DNA from: Enterococcus sp. RIT-PI-f
GTDB lineage: Bacteria > Bacillota > Bacilli > Lactobacillales > Enterococcaceae
Direction: 5' to 3'
Assembly (NCBI RefSeq): GCF_001297065.1
Contig: NZ_LHOX01000015.1
Location: 310,001 to 374,000, forward strand
Length of the DNA: 64,000 nt
The position numbers and the translations under genes were made by a program. Below, one piece after another: positions 48,850 to 57,404 of this stretch (position 1 is its first letter; each line of letters begins with the position of its first letter). The notes under the pieces are model-generated. The model searched no databases and had not been told where the DNA came from. It was given only the letters and a program-made list of their open reading frames with translations.

Positions 48850-51800
48850 ATGAGAATAAAAGATCAAATTGAGAAAACTTTTCAAGAGAACTCTATTTAT
48901 GCACAACCAATGCAGGCTGTTAACCAAGCAAGTTCGTTGAATGCGTTATCAAGTGATTTATATACAGATTCAAAAAGATTTATTTATGAGCTTTTACAAA
49001 ATGCAGATGATTCTTGCAAAAATGATAAAACTATTAAAGTATGGATAAAAATTTTTGGTGATAATTTAGTGATAGCGCATTCTGGAAGTCCTTTTACAAA
49101 AAGAGATGTTCAAGGAATTTGTAATATAAATAATGGTACAAAGAAAACGGATATATCGAAAACTGGATACAAAGGTATAGGTTTTAAATCAGTTTTTGGT
49201 CAATCTGATAAAGTCACAATATACACGGAGGATGAGTATTTTAGTTTTGATGCTAATTATCAATTTGAGTGGACTTGGGAAGATACTAAAGAGCATTGGG
49301 AAACGAATAACGATAGGGAATTTCAATTTCCTTGGCAAATTATCCCCATATATACAGAATCAAAAGATATTTCAAAATCTATCAATCAATTTGTTGAAAA
49401 TGATGAAGTAAAAGTTGCAACAATAATCCATATGAAAAATATACATGAAACAAGTGAAGCCATTCAAAGTCTAGCTAATAATTTAAATGTTTTTTTATTC
49501 CTTAAAAATATTTGTGAAATAAATTTTGATTTAGAAGAAAAGAATAGTATTAAAATCGATAGATCTGTCGAAAACAGAATAAGTTTGCAGAAAAATAATG
49601 AGGCTACAATTGATTGGTTAATAAATACAATACAGTTAAAAGTTCCTCAAAATGTAAAATATGAAATGCAAGATGAGAGGAATGTTCCTGATAAATTACT
49701 AAAAACTGAAGTAATAGAATTAGCTCTTGCTGCAAAAATTGAGGCAGATGGGATTGTTAAACTATCAAATCATGAAAAGCTTCTTTATTCATATTTACCT
49801 ACCGACGAAACTAAATATTCCTTGCCAGTTCTTGCTAATACAAGCTTCTTAACTTCTGCCAATCGTGAGTCACTTCATACAGATTCCAAATGGAATCAGT
49901 GGCTGTTTAAAACAATAGCTGTTGAGATTTTTCGTTGGATATCAGTATTAGTATTGAGTGAATTTAAATCTGAAGCCTATAAATTGATTCCAAATAAAAG
50001 CGTTGAAAATGATTTGGGTAAAGCATTTAATGAAGGGATACATGAAGCATTAAAAAGCGTTCCATTTATACTTTCAAAACAAAATGAATTAATTAAAATT
50101 GAAAATACTATAGTTGATTTTACATCTTTATCTGATAAAAAATTTATAGAAAAAGATTCAATAAAATTTTTTGCTACTAATAGAGGTAATACGGTACTTT
50201 CAGTTCAAGATAAGCAGTTCGCTAAAAACAAACAGTTTTTTTATGATTTTAAAAAAATGGGTGCTATAAGTTTTGAGTGGAATGATTTAAAGTCTTTTCT
50301 TTCATCAAAAAAATTTATTGAGACTCATACGATCAGCAATAATATTGATTTAATAAAATATATTAAAATAGTATGCTCATCTGGAAAAAATATGGTGGTT
50401 ACTGAGAGTTTCTGTAGTGAACTTCCATTTATTTGGGATCAAAAAAATGTTCTTAATTATCCTAATAGAGTATGTTTTCCAGTAGCGGGTGATGACAACT
50501 GGAATAATTCAAATAATGAATTGTCTTTTGTTCATCAAGAATTACAAAATTGGTTAGTAAATGATATGGATAGCAGACAATGGCTAGAAAAAATAGGGAT
50601 TACCGAGAGAACAGATACTACCTATATAGCTCAGAATATTTTGCCTAATGCAAATTCTTATATTACAAAAGATAATGCGATACAGACAATCAGAGAATTG
50701 TTCGGTTTATATATGAAAGGTGAATTAAAAAAAGATCTAATCATACAATTAGCAGATTTGAAATTACTTACTTTAAATGATACTCTTTGTCCTGCAAAAA
50801 TGTGCTATCTTTCGAATTATTATAATCCGAGATTAAAGAGCGAAAAAATTTTAGAAAAAGATATTTTTGTTAGTAGCTCCTACTGTGAAAACTCTTTATA
50901 TAAAGATGAATGGAAAATATTTTTTAAAATTCTTGGAGTTCAAGAAGGCATTTCAGAAATAAAATATTTAAACAAAAGTTCTACATCTAGTTTAGTTGAT
51001 TCAGGTATAAAAAATGAATATTTCGAAAGTGAAGACAAGTATTTCAAACCATACGTTACTATTTTTAAAGCAGATACTTTTAGTGAAGTAATAACCATGA
51101 ACTACATTAATTTTATAGAAAATAACTATGAATTTTCTTTGGAATTTTGGAATGACTATATAGAAAACTTTGATAGTGAAAGTCTAGAAATTCCAGCTAG
51201 AGCTTACTGGGGAAATGAAGGAAGACCAGGTAGACGAAATGGTGATGCTGTAGAAAACTATGTTCCATGGCTCATTAATAATGCTAAAATTATACCTACT
51301 CTTTTGAAGAAATGTGAGATATCAAGTAAGGTATTACTAAATACAAAGGAAATTAAAGAACTCTCTGGAAAATACTTACCAGTTTTTAGTGGTCCTGAGT
51401 TGAACTCTGATTGGAGATCATTTTTCAATTTTAAAACTGCTTTAAATGTAGCTGATTATTTAGAAATACTAAAACAAATCTCTTTAGATACTGATAAAAA
51501 CAATTACTTGAAAAGTGAAAATTATGAGAGGATTCAGTCTATATACTCTAAATTATTAATACAATGTATCAATTGGAATACCGATGATATAGAGACCGTA
51601 AAAGCTTGGTCACAAACTGAACAATTGTTAAATACGAAAAGACAATTTACAAAGTGTAACTCTCTTAAATTCTTTTTAGACGGTAATGAGAATGTATTCC
51701 AAGAGCAATATATATTCATGATGCTTAGTGCTGAAAATAGAGAGCATCCAAACCTAGAAAAGTTATTAGAATATTTTCAAGTAAAGCTATTAAGACAAAG

Positions 51801-53877
51801 TGAATTTGAGTTAATTTATCATCAATTGGAAGAAGCTACATCTTTAAAAGAAAAAATAAGAAGGATACTTCCGTTTTTTGGAATTTGGATTGCTAGTGAA
51901 GATAACGATAGTGATGTAGTCAATATAGTAAATGAATTACAAGCAAAAGTTAGTGATTTGGAAATTTACCAATCTGATAAGTTTGAAATCACATATACAG
52001 GTATAGATTTTACTAAAGGTGTAAACACTCACTATAATGAACGAAAGCTTTATGTGACTTATCCTTGGAATTCTAATAGTGTATTTTTGACCCTATCAGA
52101 AATATTGTGTAAATATTTCTGTTTGAACGGATATGGTAAAAAACTCGACTTTTTACTTAGATCAACGCAGGATGAGATTCAAGAGTATTTTGAACAAGAA
52201 GAATTAGAAATTCCAGCTATACTTTACAATGAATTTGATTCTAACACTTTAATAAAAAATTATCCTATTTCTAATTTTGCAGATATTGAAAGAGTGGTTA
52301 ATGAGAAAGAAACGACCTTAGAATTTTTTCACATGTCTAAATCAGATTATGAAGGACTAAAGTATGCGGAGAGACTTATATCCAGATCAGTAGAAAACGT
52401 GCTGAGTCATTTAGAAAAATTACCAGAGTATGATTGCTCAAATTATTTTAAAATTGCTACTAGTATTATTGGTGGTATAATCAAAAATGGCAATGAAATA
52501 ACTGTAGTAGCAAGACCATCCGATAATAATCAAGTATTAATATATTACACGTCAGAGTTTGATGTTCTTGAGTACGTTGATGCTGAACTTTGGTATGAAG
52601 ATGGAACAAATATTCCCCAAAAAATTACAATGGGTCAACTTTTGAAAAAAACTGGTGTAAACAGAATACCTATAAATACTATTGAACTATCAGAAAGTGA
52701 AATTGAAAGTTTAACTAATGAGTCAAAATCCGAAATTTTAGAGTTTAATGCGGTACCTTATGCTCCACAAAAAATAGCAAAAATTATATCATCTTTAGCT
52801 AATACGAGTGGAGGTAAATTAATTTTTGGAATGACAGAAATATCTCCAGATTTGAATGAAGTTGTAGGGCTTAGTACGGATTTTTCTGTTACAGAAATTA
52901 CTAAAAATGCAATTTCCCTGCTATCTCCTATTCCAAATGTAGTCTTTGATTGGGCGATACATGAAGACAAAAGCATTTTTGTAATAAAAACAGATAAATC
53001 AGGTGAAGATATCCTATTAGGGAATAATAAATATGTTAGAGTTGAATCTCAGAGTGTTATAGAAGGTAAATCTGAGCAAATAACTCAATTGAGTGCGCCT
53101 AGATATACTAGAACATTAGCTATCATCATTGCTATAGAAGATTATACAAAAAGAGAAAATAATCAAATTACTAAAGTCAAGTATGCTATTAATGACGCGC
53201 TAGAATTTAAAAAAATGTTAGTGGAGTCTATGAATATCTCTGAAGAAGACATAGTAATGATTACCAATGAAAATGCATTGAAGAGTAATTTAGAAAATGA
53301 TTTAAAATACCATTTTTATAATTTAAATGAAGAAGATCGCTTGATTTTTTACTACGTTGGTCATGGATTTCATGATGGTATTACCAATTATTTATCTACT
53401 TTTGATATGCACCCGTCTAATGTAATTGAGACGGCCGTTTCATTAAAGAGAATATTATTAGAGCCTCTACAAAAATCAAAATGCAATAATGCACTTATTT
53501 TTATAGATGCATGTGCCCAAATGTTTCAAAATCCAAATGAGAGAAATAACATTAAGGATATTAATGATGAAGAAATTAAACTATTTTCAAGTGAGTTCCC
53601 TTATTATGCTACTTTTTTATCTTGTCAAACAGGAGAAAGTTCTTATTCAAGTGATAAATTAAGTAATGGAATATGGACGTATCATTTAGTAAAAGCATTG
53701 AAAGGACAGGTACCTGAAGTACTTAGTGATAATAAATATATTACGGATATATCGTTACAAGAGTATTTATCTAAAAGTGTGGCGGAATATACAAAACATG
53801 AGCTAGGCTATAATCAAAATCCTAAATCAATTTTAGATTCAAGTTATACAAGCGTTATATCTGAAATTAAAAATTAA
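48850..53877 (+). CDS. Sacsin/Hsp90-like ATPase - AlbA_2 - caspase fusion protein (candidate immune effector)
   Basis: 1675 aa from ATG 48850 (GATGAGG upstream; ATG 48832 is the alternative). The N-terminal ~200 residues form a sacsin/Hsp90-type ATP-binding domain: FIYELLQNADDS (E47, N51, D54) and TGYKGIGFKSVF. A long helical middle of unknown family follows (about 250-1250), with weak sacsin-like traits. Residues ~1290-1405 look like a Schlafen AlbA_2 domain (KIAKIISSLANTSGGKLIFG). The C-terminus (~1418-1675) is a C14 caspase-like protease with H1505 in YVGHGF and C1555 in FIDAC. Sensor/ATPase plus protease suggests a suicide or signal-cleaving immune protein, possibly acting alone. I do not know a named system with this exact domain order. 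Strongly AT-rich. Confidence 0.82.
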   Translation: MRIKDQIEKTFQENSIYAQPMQAVNQASSLNALSSDLYTDSKRFIYELLQNADDSCKNDKTIKVWIKIFGDNLVIAHSGSPFTKRDVQGICNINNGTKKTDISKTGYKGIGFKSVFGQSDKVTIYTEDEYFSFDANYQFEWTWEDTKEHWETNNDREFQFPWQIIPIYTESKDISKSINQFVENDEVKVATIIHMKNIHETSEAIQSLANNLNVFLFLKNICEINFDLEEKNSIKIDRSVENRISLQKNNEATIDWLINTIQLKVPQNVKYEMQDERNVPDKLLKTEVIELALAAKIEADGIVKLSNHEKLLYSYLPTDETKYSLPVLANTSFLTSANRESLHTDSKWNQWLFKTIAVEIFRWISVLVLSEFKSEAYKLIPNKSVENDLGKAFNEGIHEALKSVPFILSKQNELIKIENTIVDFTSLSDKKFIEKDSIKFFATNRGNTVLSVQDKQFAKNKQFFYDFKKMGAISFEWNDLKSFLSSKKFIETHTISNNIDLIKYIKIVCSSGKNMVVTESFCSELPFIWDQKNVLNYPNRVCFPVAGDDNWNNSNNELSFVHQELQNWLVNDMDSRQWLEKIGITERTDTTYIAQNILPNANSYITKDNAIQTIRELFGLYMKGELKKDLIIQLADLKLLTLNDTLCPAKMCYLSNYYNPRLKSEKILEKDIFVSSSYCENSLYKDEWKIFFKILGVQEGISEIKYLNKSSTSSLVDSGIKNEYFESEDKYFKPYVTIFKADTFSEVITMNYINFIENNYEFSLEFWNDYIENFDSESLEIPARAYWGNEGRPGRRNGDAVENYVPWLINNAKIIPTLLKKCEISSKVLLNTKEIKELSGKYLPVFSGPELNSDWRSFFNFKTALNVADYLEILKQISLDTDKNNYLKSENYERIQSIYSKLLIQCINWNTDDIETVKAWSQTEQLLNTKRQFTKCNSLKFFLDGNENVFQEQYIFMMLSAENREHPNLEKLLEYFQVKLLRQSEFELIYHQLEEATSLKEKIRRILPFFGIWIASEDNDSDVVNIVNELQAKVSDLEIYQSDKFEITYTGIDFTKGVNTHYNERKLYVTYPWNSNSVFLTLSEILCKYFCLNGYGKKLDFLLRSTQDEIQEYFEQEELEIPAILYNEFDSNTLIKNYPISNFADIERVVNEKETTLEFFHMSKSDYEGLKYAERLISRSVENVLSHLEKLPEYDCSNYFKIATSIIGGIIKNGNEITVVARPSDNNQVLIYYTSEFDVLEYVDAELWYEDGTNIPQKITMGQLLKKTGVNRIPINTIELSESEIESLTNESKSEILEFNAVPYAPQKIAKIISSLANTSGGKLIFGMTEISPDLNEVVGLSTDFSVTEITKNAISLLSPIPNVVFDWAIHEDKSIFVIKTDKSGEDILLGNNKYVRVESQSVIEGKSEQITQLSAPRYTRTLAIIIAIEDYTKRENNQITKVKYAINDALEFKKMLVESMNISEEDIVMITNENALKSNLENDLKYHFYNLNEEDRLIFYYVGHGFHDGITNYLSTFDMHPSNVIETAVSLKRILLEPLQKSKCNNALIFIDACAQMFQNPNERNNIKDINDEEIKLFSSEFPYYATFLSCQTGESSYSSDKLSNGIWTYHLVKALKGQVPEVLSDNKYITDISLQEYLSKSVAEYTKHELGYNQNPKSILDSSYTSVISEIKN

Positions 53878-54021
53878 AATTCTGACAATAATAAAGTGAT
53901 ATGGATCAAAGATTTTTAGGTTTTTTGTATTAAGGTGTTTTATTAGTATTTATTCTAGCTCGTAATTTTCTTACTAAAAATCATCTGAAATATCCATATT
54001 TTTTTCGTTGAAACAGTTTGA

Positions 54022-54098
54022 AACTAACTCAAAACTAACTACAATTAGCAAAAATTAACGGGATACAACAGTATTCACTAGGAAAACAGAATACTGTT
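54022..54098 (+). repeat. Short direct and inverted repeats near the right island end
   Basis: AACTAACT occurs twice 11 bp apart (54022-54029 and 54033-54040), resembling arm-type integrase binding sites near attachment sites. AACAGTATTC (54067-54076) and GAATACTGTT (54089-54098) form a perfect 10-bp inverted repeat, which could also be a hairpin ending the caspase-fusion transcript, although no T run follows. Confidence 0.4.
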
Positions 54099-54149
54099 AT
54101 ATCAACGTTTAGAGTCCCTTAGAGCCCTCAAAAAAAGCTAACTTTCTGC

Positions 54150-54219
54150 TGGAAGGGTCTGTGGGGTAATGCCTATTTAAAAGCTATAAACTTTGATATA
54201 TAAAACTTCTAGCTTTTTT
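54150..54219 (+). repeat. Direct repeat, right copy (putative attR)
   Basis: 70 bp matching the sufB end and terminator at 43155-43224 (61 of 70 identical). It retains the coding bases for EGSVG and stop but no sufB sequence upstream, and its terminator stem has lost pairing. This is what remains when an element integrates at a gene end and displaces the original 3' tail. Confidence 0.75.
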
Positions 54220-54253
54220 CGGTAAATCTGCTAAACTCAAGACAGATAAAATT

Positions 54254-54367
54254 TTTTTATTTATTCAACAATTTGAGCAGTCCTAAAGTCTTCCCACTTA
54301 AAGTGGTAGCTGCTTTAACCGTGTTGGCCATATCCAATATATGACCAACACGATATGTGTTATCTTA
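54254..54367 (-). pseudogene. Possible C-terminal gene remnant
   Basis: On the minus strand a frame without start codon reads DNTYRVGHILDMANT, then VKAATTLSGKTLGLLKLLNK and stop. It has protein-like composition, but a TAA lies directly before it, so at most a gene tail survives. I do not recognise the family. The sequence also contains a 14-bp near-perfect inverted repeat (54320-54333 with 54339-54352), which could be the true feature. Confidence 0.25.
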
Positions 54368-54469
54368 CAATTGCCATAATCAACGAGAAAAAGTTAAGGG
54401 CAGTCTTTTCGTGAAGTATATATAACATAAGTCAATTTATGTTCATTTAAGGTTTCACCAAAAACACTA

Positions 54470-54498
54470 ATGACCAACAATAAAATATATATCATAAT
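54470..54498 (+). promoter_or_regulatory. Promoter of the riboswitch-controlled antiporter
   Basis: -35-like ATGACC (54470-54475) and -10 CATAAT (54493-54498) at 17-bp spacing. Transcription would start near 54505, just before the aptamer. Confidence 0.45.
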
Positions 54499-54508
54499 AT
54501 AACGTAAA

Positions 54509-54605
54509 TAAGGGAATGAATGTCTCCCTCAGTGATGCTGGAACCGCAAATGATTGCTAATGACTTCTACAGGCTTTTTTAAGCTTGTAGAAGTCATTTT
54601 TTTTT
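54509..54605 (+). ncRNA. Fluoride riboswitch (crcB motif) with terminator expression platform
   Basis: AGGGA and TCCCT (54512-54528) close a hairpin. After a linker come AACC, a GCAA/TTGC hairpin and TAATGACTTCTAC, the same order as the known fluoride aptamer, whose 3' part is UGAUGRCYUCUAC after the second hairpin. The loop bases GAATGTC can pair with GACTTC as the pseudoknot, with one bulge. The 3' aptamer segment AATGACTTCTAC (54559-54570) is also the 5' arm of a terminator (3' arm 54587-54598, then nine T), so aptamer and terminator exclude each other: ligand binding would turn expression on. The downstream gene is an antiporter of a type known to be fluoride-regulated. Confidence 0.75.
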
Positions 54606-54613
54606 AGGAGGAA

Positions 54614-55789
54614 ATGATGATAGGTAGTATAGTATTTGTCACACTTGGAGGCTTGGTGATCAGGCACGTATGTAAAAAAGTAAATGTTCCGCCATTGATA
54701 GGATTTTTAGGTATAGGTATATTTTTGGGGCCATTCACATTGGATGTATTATCGGACGACTTATTAAATAGGTCATCAGAAATAAGAACGATTGCTTTGA
54801 TCATTATTTTATCCAAGGCAGGATTAGCCATGAATATTTCTGATTTTAAACATGTCGGAGGTCCGGCAATACGCATGTGTTTTGTGCCGGCAATGATTGA
54901 AATCATTGGCACGATGCTATTTGTGCCTCTTTTGATTGGTTTGTCACTTCTGGAGTCAGCTTTACTTGGGAGTATTATCGCGGCAGTTTCACCTGCAGTG
55001 GTTGTGCCGCGTATGGTTCAATGTATTGAGAAAGGCTATGGGAAAGAGCATAGTGTGCCGCAGATTATTCTAGCAGGCGCTTCAGTTGAAGATGTTATTG
55101 TTCTCGTTCTTTTTTCATCATTGTTAGGGTTGCATCAAAGTGCTGATAGCGCATTTTTGCAGTTGATTGATATTCCAGTTTCAATGATTTTAGGCACACT
55201 TGCCTGTCTGGTCGTTGGAAACTTGCTCGTATGGTTATTTAAAAGATATCGCATCTTCGACTCGATGAAAGTACTGCTTCTTCTATCAATTTCGCTGCTA
55301 TTTATGGCTGTAGAATCTAGGTTAGCAGGTCTCGTGGCTTTTTCAGGAATGCTTAGTGTACTAGGAATCAATGTCATTATTTTATATAAAAACAAAATAG
55401 TCGCACAAAGGCTAGCCCAAAAATTCAATTATTTATGGAACATTGGAGAAATATTTCTTTTTGTGTTAGTGGGCGCTAGTGTGAATATAGACTATGCCAT
55501 AGCTGCAGGCTTTATGCCGATACTTCTGATTCTAGTTTTAGCAGCAATACGCATGAGTGGTGTCTTTCTTTCTCTGTCCAAAACAAGATTAACATTAAAA
55601 GAAAAATCGTTTTGTATGATTGCCTATTTACCAAAAGCAACTGTACAAGCAGCTGTTGGTTCAGTTCCGCTGTCATTAGGCTTGCCAGCTGGAGAAATGA
55701 TACTCACCGTGTCCGTACTCGCCATATTGATCACAGCACCAATGGGCGCTTTTTTGATTGACTCTTTCGTTAGAAACGTGAAAATCTGA
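54614..55789 (+). CDS. Cation:proton antiporter (CPA family), probably fluoride-responsive
   Basis: 391 aa, 11-12 predicted membrane segments. The CPA transporter fold is indicated by VPPLIGFLGIGIFLGPFTLD at the N-terminus and by AVSPAVVVPRM followed by LAGASVEDVIVLVLFSSLLG. The paired-Asp ion site of CPA2 appears here as V-E-D. AGGAGG precedes ATG 54614, directly after the riboswitch terminator. Such antiporters belong to the fluoride regulon in other bacteria, where they may help ion or pH balance under fluoride stress; export of fluoride itself is not shown. It is the first intact gene after the island's right repeat. Confidence 0.88.
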   Translation: MMIGSIVFVTLGGLVIRHVCKKVNVPPLIGFLGIGIFLGPFTLDVLSDDLLNRSSEIRTIALIIILSKAGLAMNISDFKHVGGPAIRMCFVPAMIEIIGTMLFVPLLIGLSLLESALLGSIIAAVSPAVVVPRMVQCIEKGYGKEHSVPQIILAGASVEDVIVLVLFSSLLGLHQSADSAFLQLIDIPVSMILGTLACLVVGNLLVWLFKRYRIFDSMKVLLLLSISLLFMAVESRLAGLVAFSGMLSVLGINVIILYKNKIVAQRLAQKFNYLWNIGEIFLFVLVGASVNIDYAIAAGFMPILLILVLAAIRMSGVFLSLSKTRLTLKEKSFCMIAYLPKATVQAAVGSVPLSLGLPAGEMILTVSVLAILITAPMGAFLIDSFVRNVKI

Positions 55790-55845
55790 ACCAAAAGAGG
55801 AAAGAAATGCTAACTAAACTTCATTAAAACGTAATTACGACATAA

Positions 55846-55886
55846 ATTTGAAGTTAACTTCAAATAATGATAAAATTTAATATAAT
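55846..55886 (+). promoter_or_regulatory. Palindromic operator and promoter before the DUF4143 gene
   Basis: ATTTGAAGTT and AACTTCAAAT form a perfect 20-bp palindrome (55846-55865) overlapping the -35 region; -10 TATAAT is at 55881-55886. Confidence 0.5.
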
Positions 55887-55914
55887 ATGATGTTTAGAAA
55901 CGAGGTGGAAATGG

Positions 55915-57108
55915 ATGTTTGAAAGGCCTACATATCTTCAACGGCTCATTGACTTTAAAGACACTGACTTTATTAAGGTGATTACAGGTGTCAGACGCTC
56001 GGGGAAGTCTGTTCTACTACTTTTATTCAAAGAATATTTAAAGCAAGAGGACATTCCGGATGATCATATCATTTACATGAACTTTGAGAGTTTTGACTAC
56101 CAAACCATTACGACAGAGGAGAAGCTGCGGGAAAAGTTCCAGGAACTGTTGCCTAAAGATGGGAAAAAAGTCTATTTGTTACTAGACGAAGTCCAAGTAG
56201 TCGATGGCTGGCAACGGGTTATCAATGGCGTTCGAGTGAGTTTTAATAGTGACATTGTGATTACAGGTTCGAATGCCAACATGCTCTCTGGCGAATTAGC
56301 AACGCTTTTAAGTGGGCGCTATATTGAAATCCCTATGTATCCTTTGTCCTTCCAAGAGTTTTTAGCGGTAAAACAGATCCATCCCGATTCAAGAAAAGTA
56401 GATCCAGCCTATGAAGAGTATGAAAAGTATGGCGGATTCCCAAGTGTTGTGATTGCGGAAGAAGGAATCAAAGATACAATTCTATCAGGTATATTTGATA
56501 CAATTGTTTTGAATGATGTTGCATTAAGAGCCGGCATAAAGGACCCTGTTGTTTTGAAATCAGTGATTCGATTTTTAGCAGATAATGTTGGACAACTTGT
56601 GAACACGAGTAAAATTGTTCATACATTGAAGAGTGAAGGGATTGAAACCACCAGTCACACAGTAAATAGGTATTTAGATTTATTGGAGAGCGGGTATTTA
56701 TTTTATCGTGCAAAACAATATGATATACGCGGTCGAGAGTATCTAAGGACGAATGGCAAGTACTTTATAGTGGACACAGGACTGAGAAGAAATGCGGTGG
56801 GACGAAAAGATGGCAACTACAGTAATCGTTTAGAAAATATTGTGTATGTTGAACTGCTTCGCAGAGGATATCATGTTGATATTGGCAAAATAGAGCAAAA
56901 AGAAATTGATTTTATTGCGCGAAAATTAGATGAGACACTTTATGTTCAGGTTGCTTATCAATTACCTCATCATACGCGTGAAACAGATAATTTACTCAAT
57001 ATTAAAGACAACTATAAAAAAATTGTTTTGACTGGGCGCTATTATGAGGTTGAACAAATTGATGGAATCCCCATTATTTATATTGCAGATTGGCTGCTGG
57101 ATGAATAG
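55915..57108 (+). CDS. AAA ATPase with DUF4143 domain
   Basis: 397 aa. The AAA_14-type ATPase domain spans about 1-190, with Walker A GVRRSGKSVLL and Walker B VYLLLDEVQVVDGW. The C-terminal DUF4143 domain (about 200-380), with LENIVYVELLRRGYHVDIGK and EIDFIARK, resembles a PD-(D/E)xK nuclease fold (E, then D and K). Starts at ATG 55915 behind GAGGTGG. These proteins are common and poorly understood; no partner gene is adjacent. The start lies 29 bp after a good -10 sequence preceded by a 20-bp palindrome. A terminator follows. Confidence 0.88.
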   Translation: MFERPTYLQRLIDFKDTDFIKVITGVRRSGKSVLLLLFKEYLKQEDIPDDHIIYMNFESFDYQTITTEEKLREKFQELLPKDGKKVYLLLDEVQVVDGWQRVINGVRVSFNSDIVITGSNANMLSGELATLLSGRYIEIPMYPLSFQEFLAVKQIHPDSRKVDPAYEEYEKYGGFPSVVIAEEGIKDTILSGIFDTIVLNDVALRAGIKDPVVLKSVIRFLADNVGQLVNTSKIVHTLKSEGIETTSHTVNRYLDLLESGYLFYRAKQYDIRGREYLRTNGKYFIVDTGLRRNAVGRKDGNYSNRLENIVYVELLRRGYHVDIGKIEQKEIDFIARKLDETLYVQVAYQLPHHTRETDNLLNIKDNYKKIVLTGRYYEVEQIDGIPIIYIADWLLDE

Positions 57109-57182
57109 AACAGGTTAATTGAAATCAATGCGTTGCAATGTGATGTTGTTTTATCGCTATTGTGATCATTTTAAAGTCTTTA

Positions 57183-57222
57183 AGTCATCAGAGGAATAGT
57201 TCTCTCTCTGATGGCTTTTTTT
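57183..57222 (+). terminator. Terminator of the DUF4143 gene
   Basis: AGTCATCAGAG (57183-57193) pairs with CTCTGATGGCT (57206-57216) with one G-U; T run follows. Confidence 0.85.
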
Positions 57223-57320
57223 CAATGGTTAGCTAAAACAATCTGTTTCGTCATCTTTAAAAGTAACTCTAATCAAATGATAAGCTAGGTTAATAAAAAG
57301 ATTGATTCCGAAAAAGAAAA

Positions 57321-57368
57321 GACTAGACATGGAATTATTTCCGTGCTATTCTTTATTAGAAATCGGTT
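57321..57368 (+). promoter_or_regulatory. Promoter and cre box of the PTS gene
   Basis: -35 TAGACA (57321-57326), 17 bp, -10 TATTCT (57344-57349). TAGAAATCGGTTTCA (57354-57368) matches 13 of 15 cre positions just after the -10, a blocking position for CcpA. Confidence 0.6.
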
Positions 57369-57404
57369 TCACTATTTTGTTAAGGGTTTGAAAGGAGAAA
57401 AATA

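Noticed and set aside
43225-54149. Integrase, transposase or conjugation genes inside the island
   Set aside because: None of the long frames show recombinase or relaxase motifs; mobility is inferred from the repeats only.
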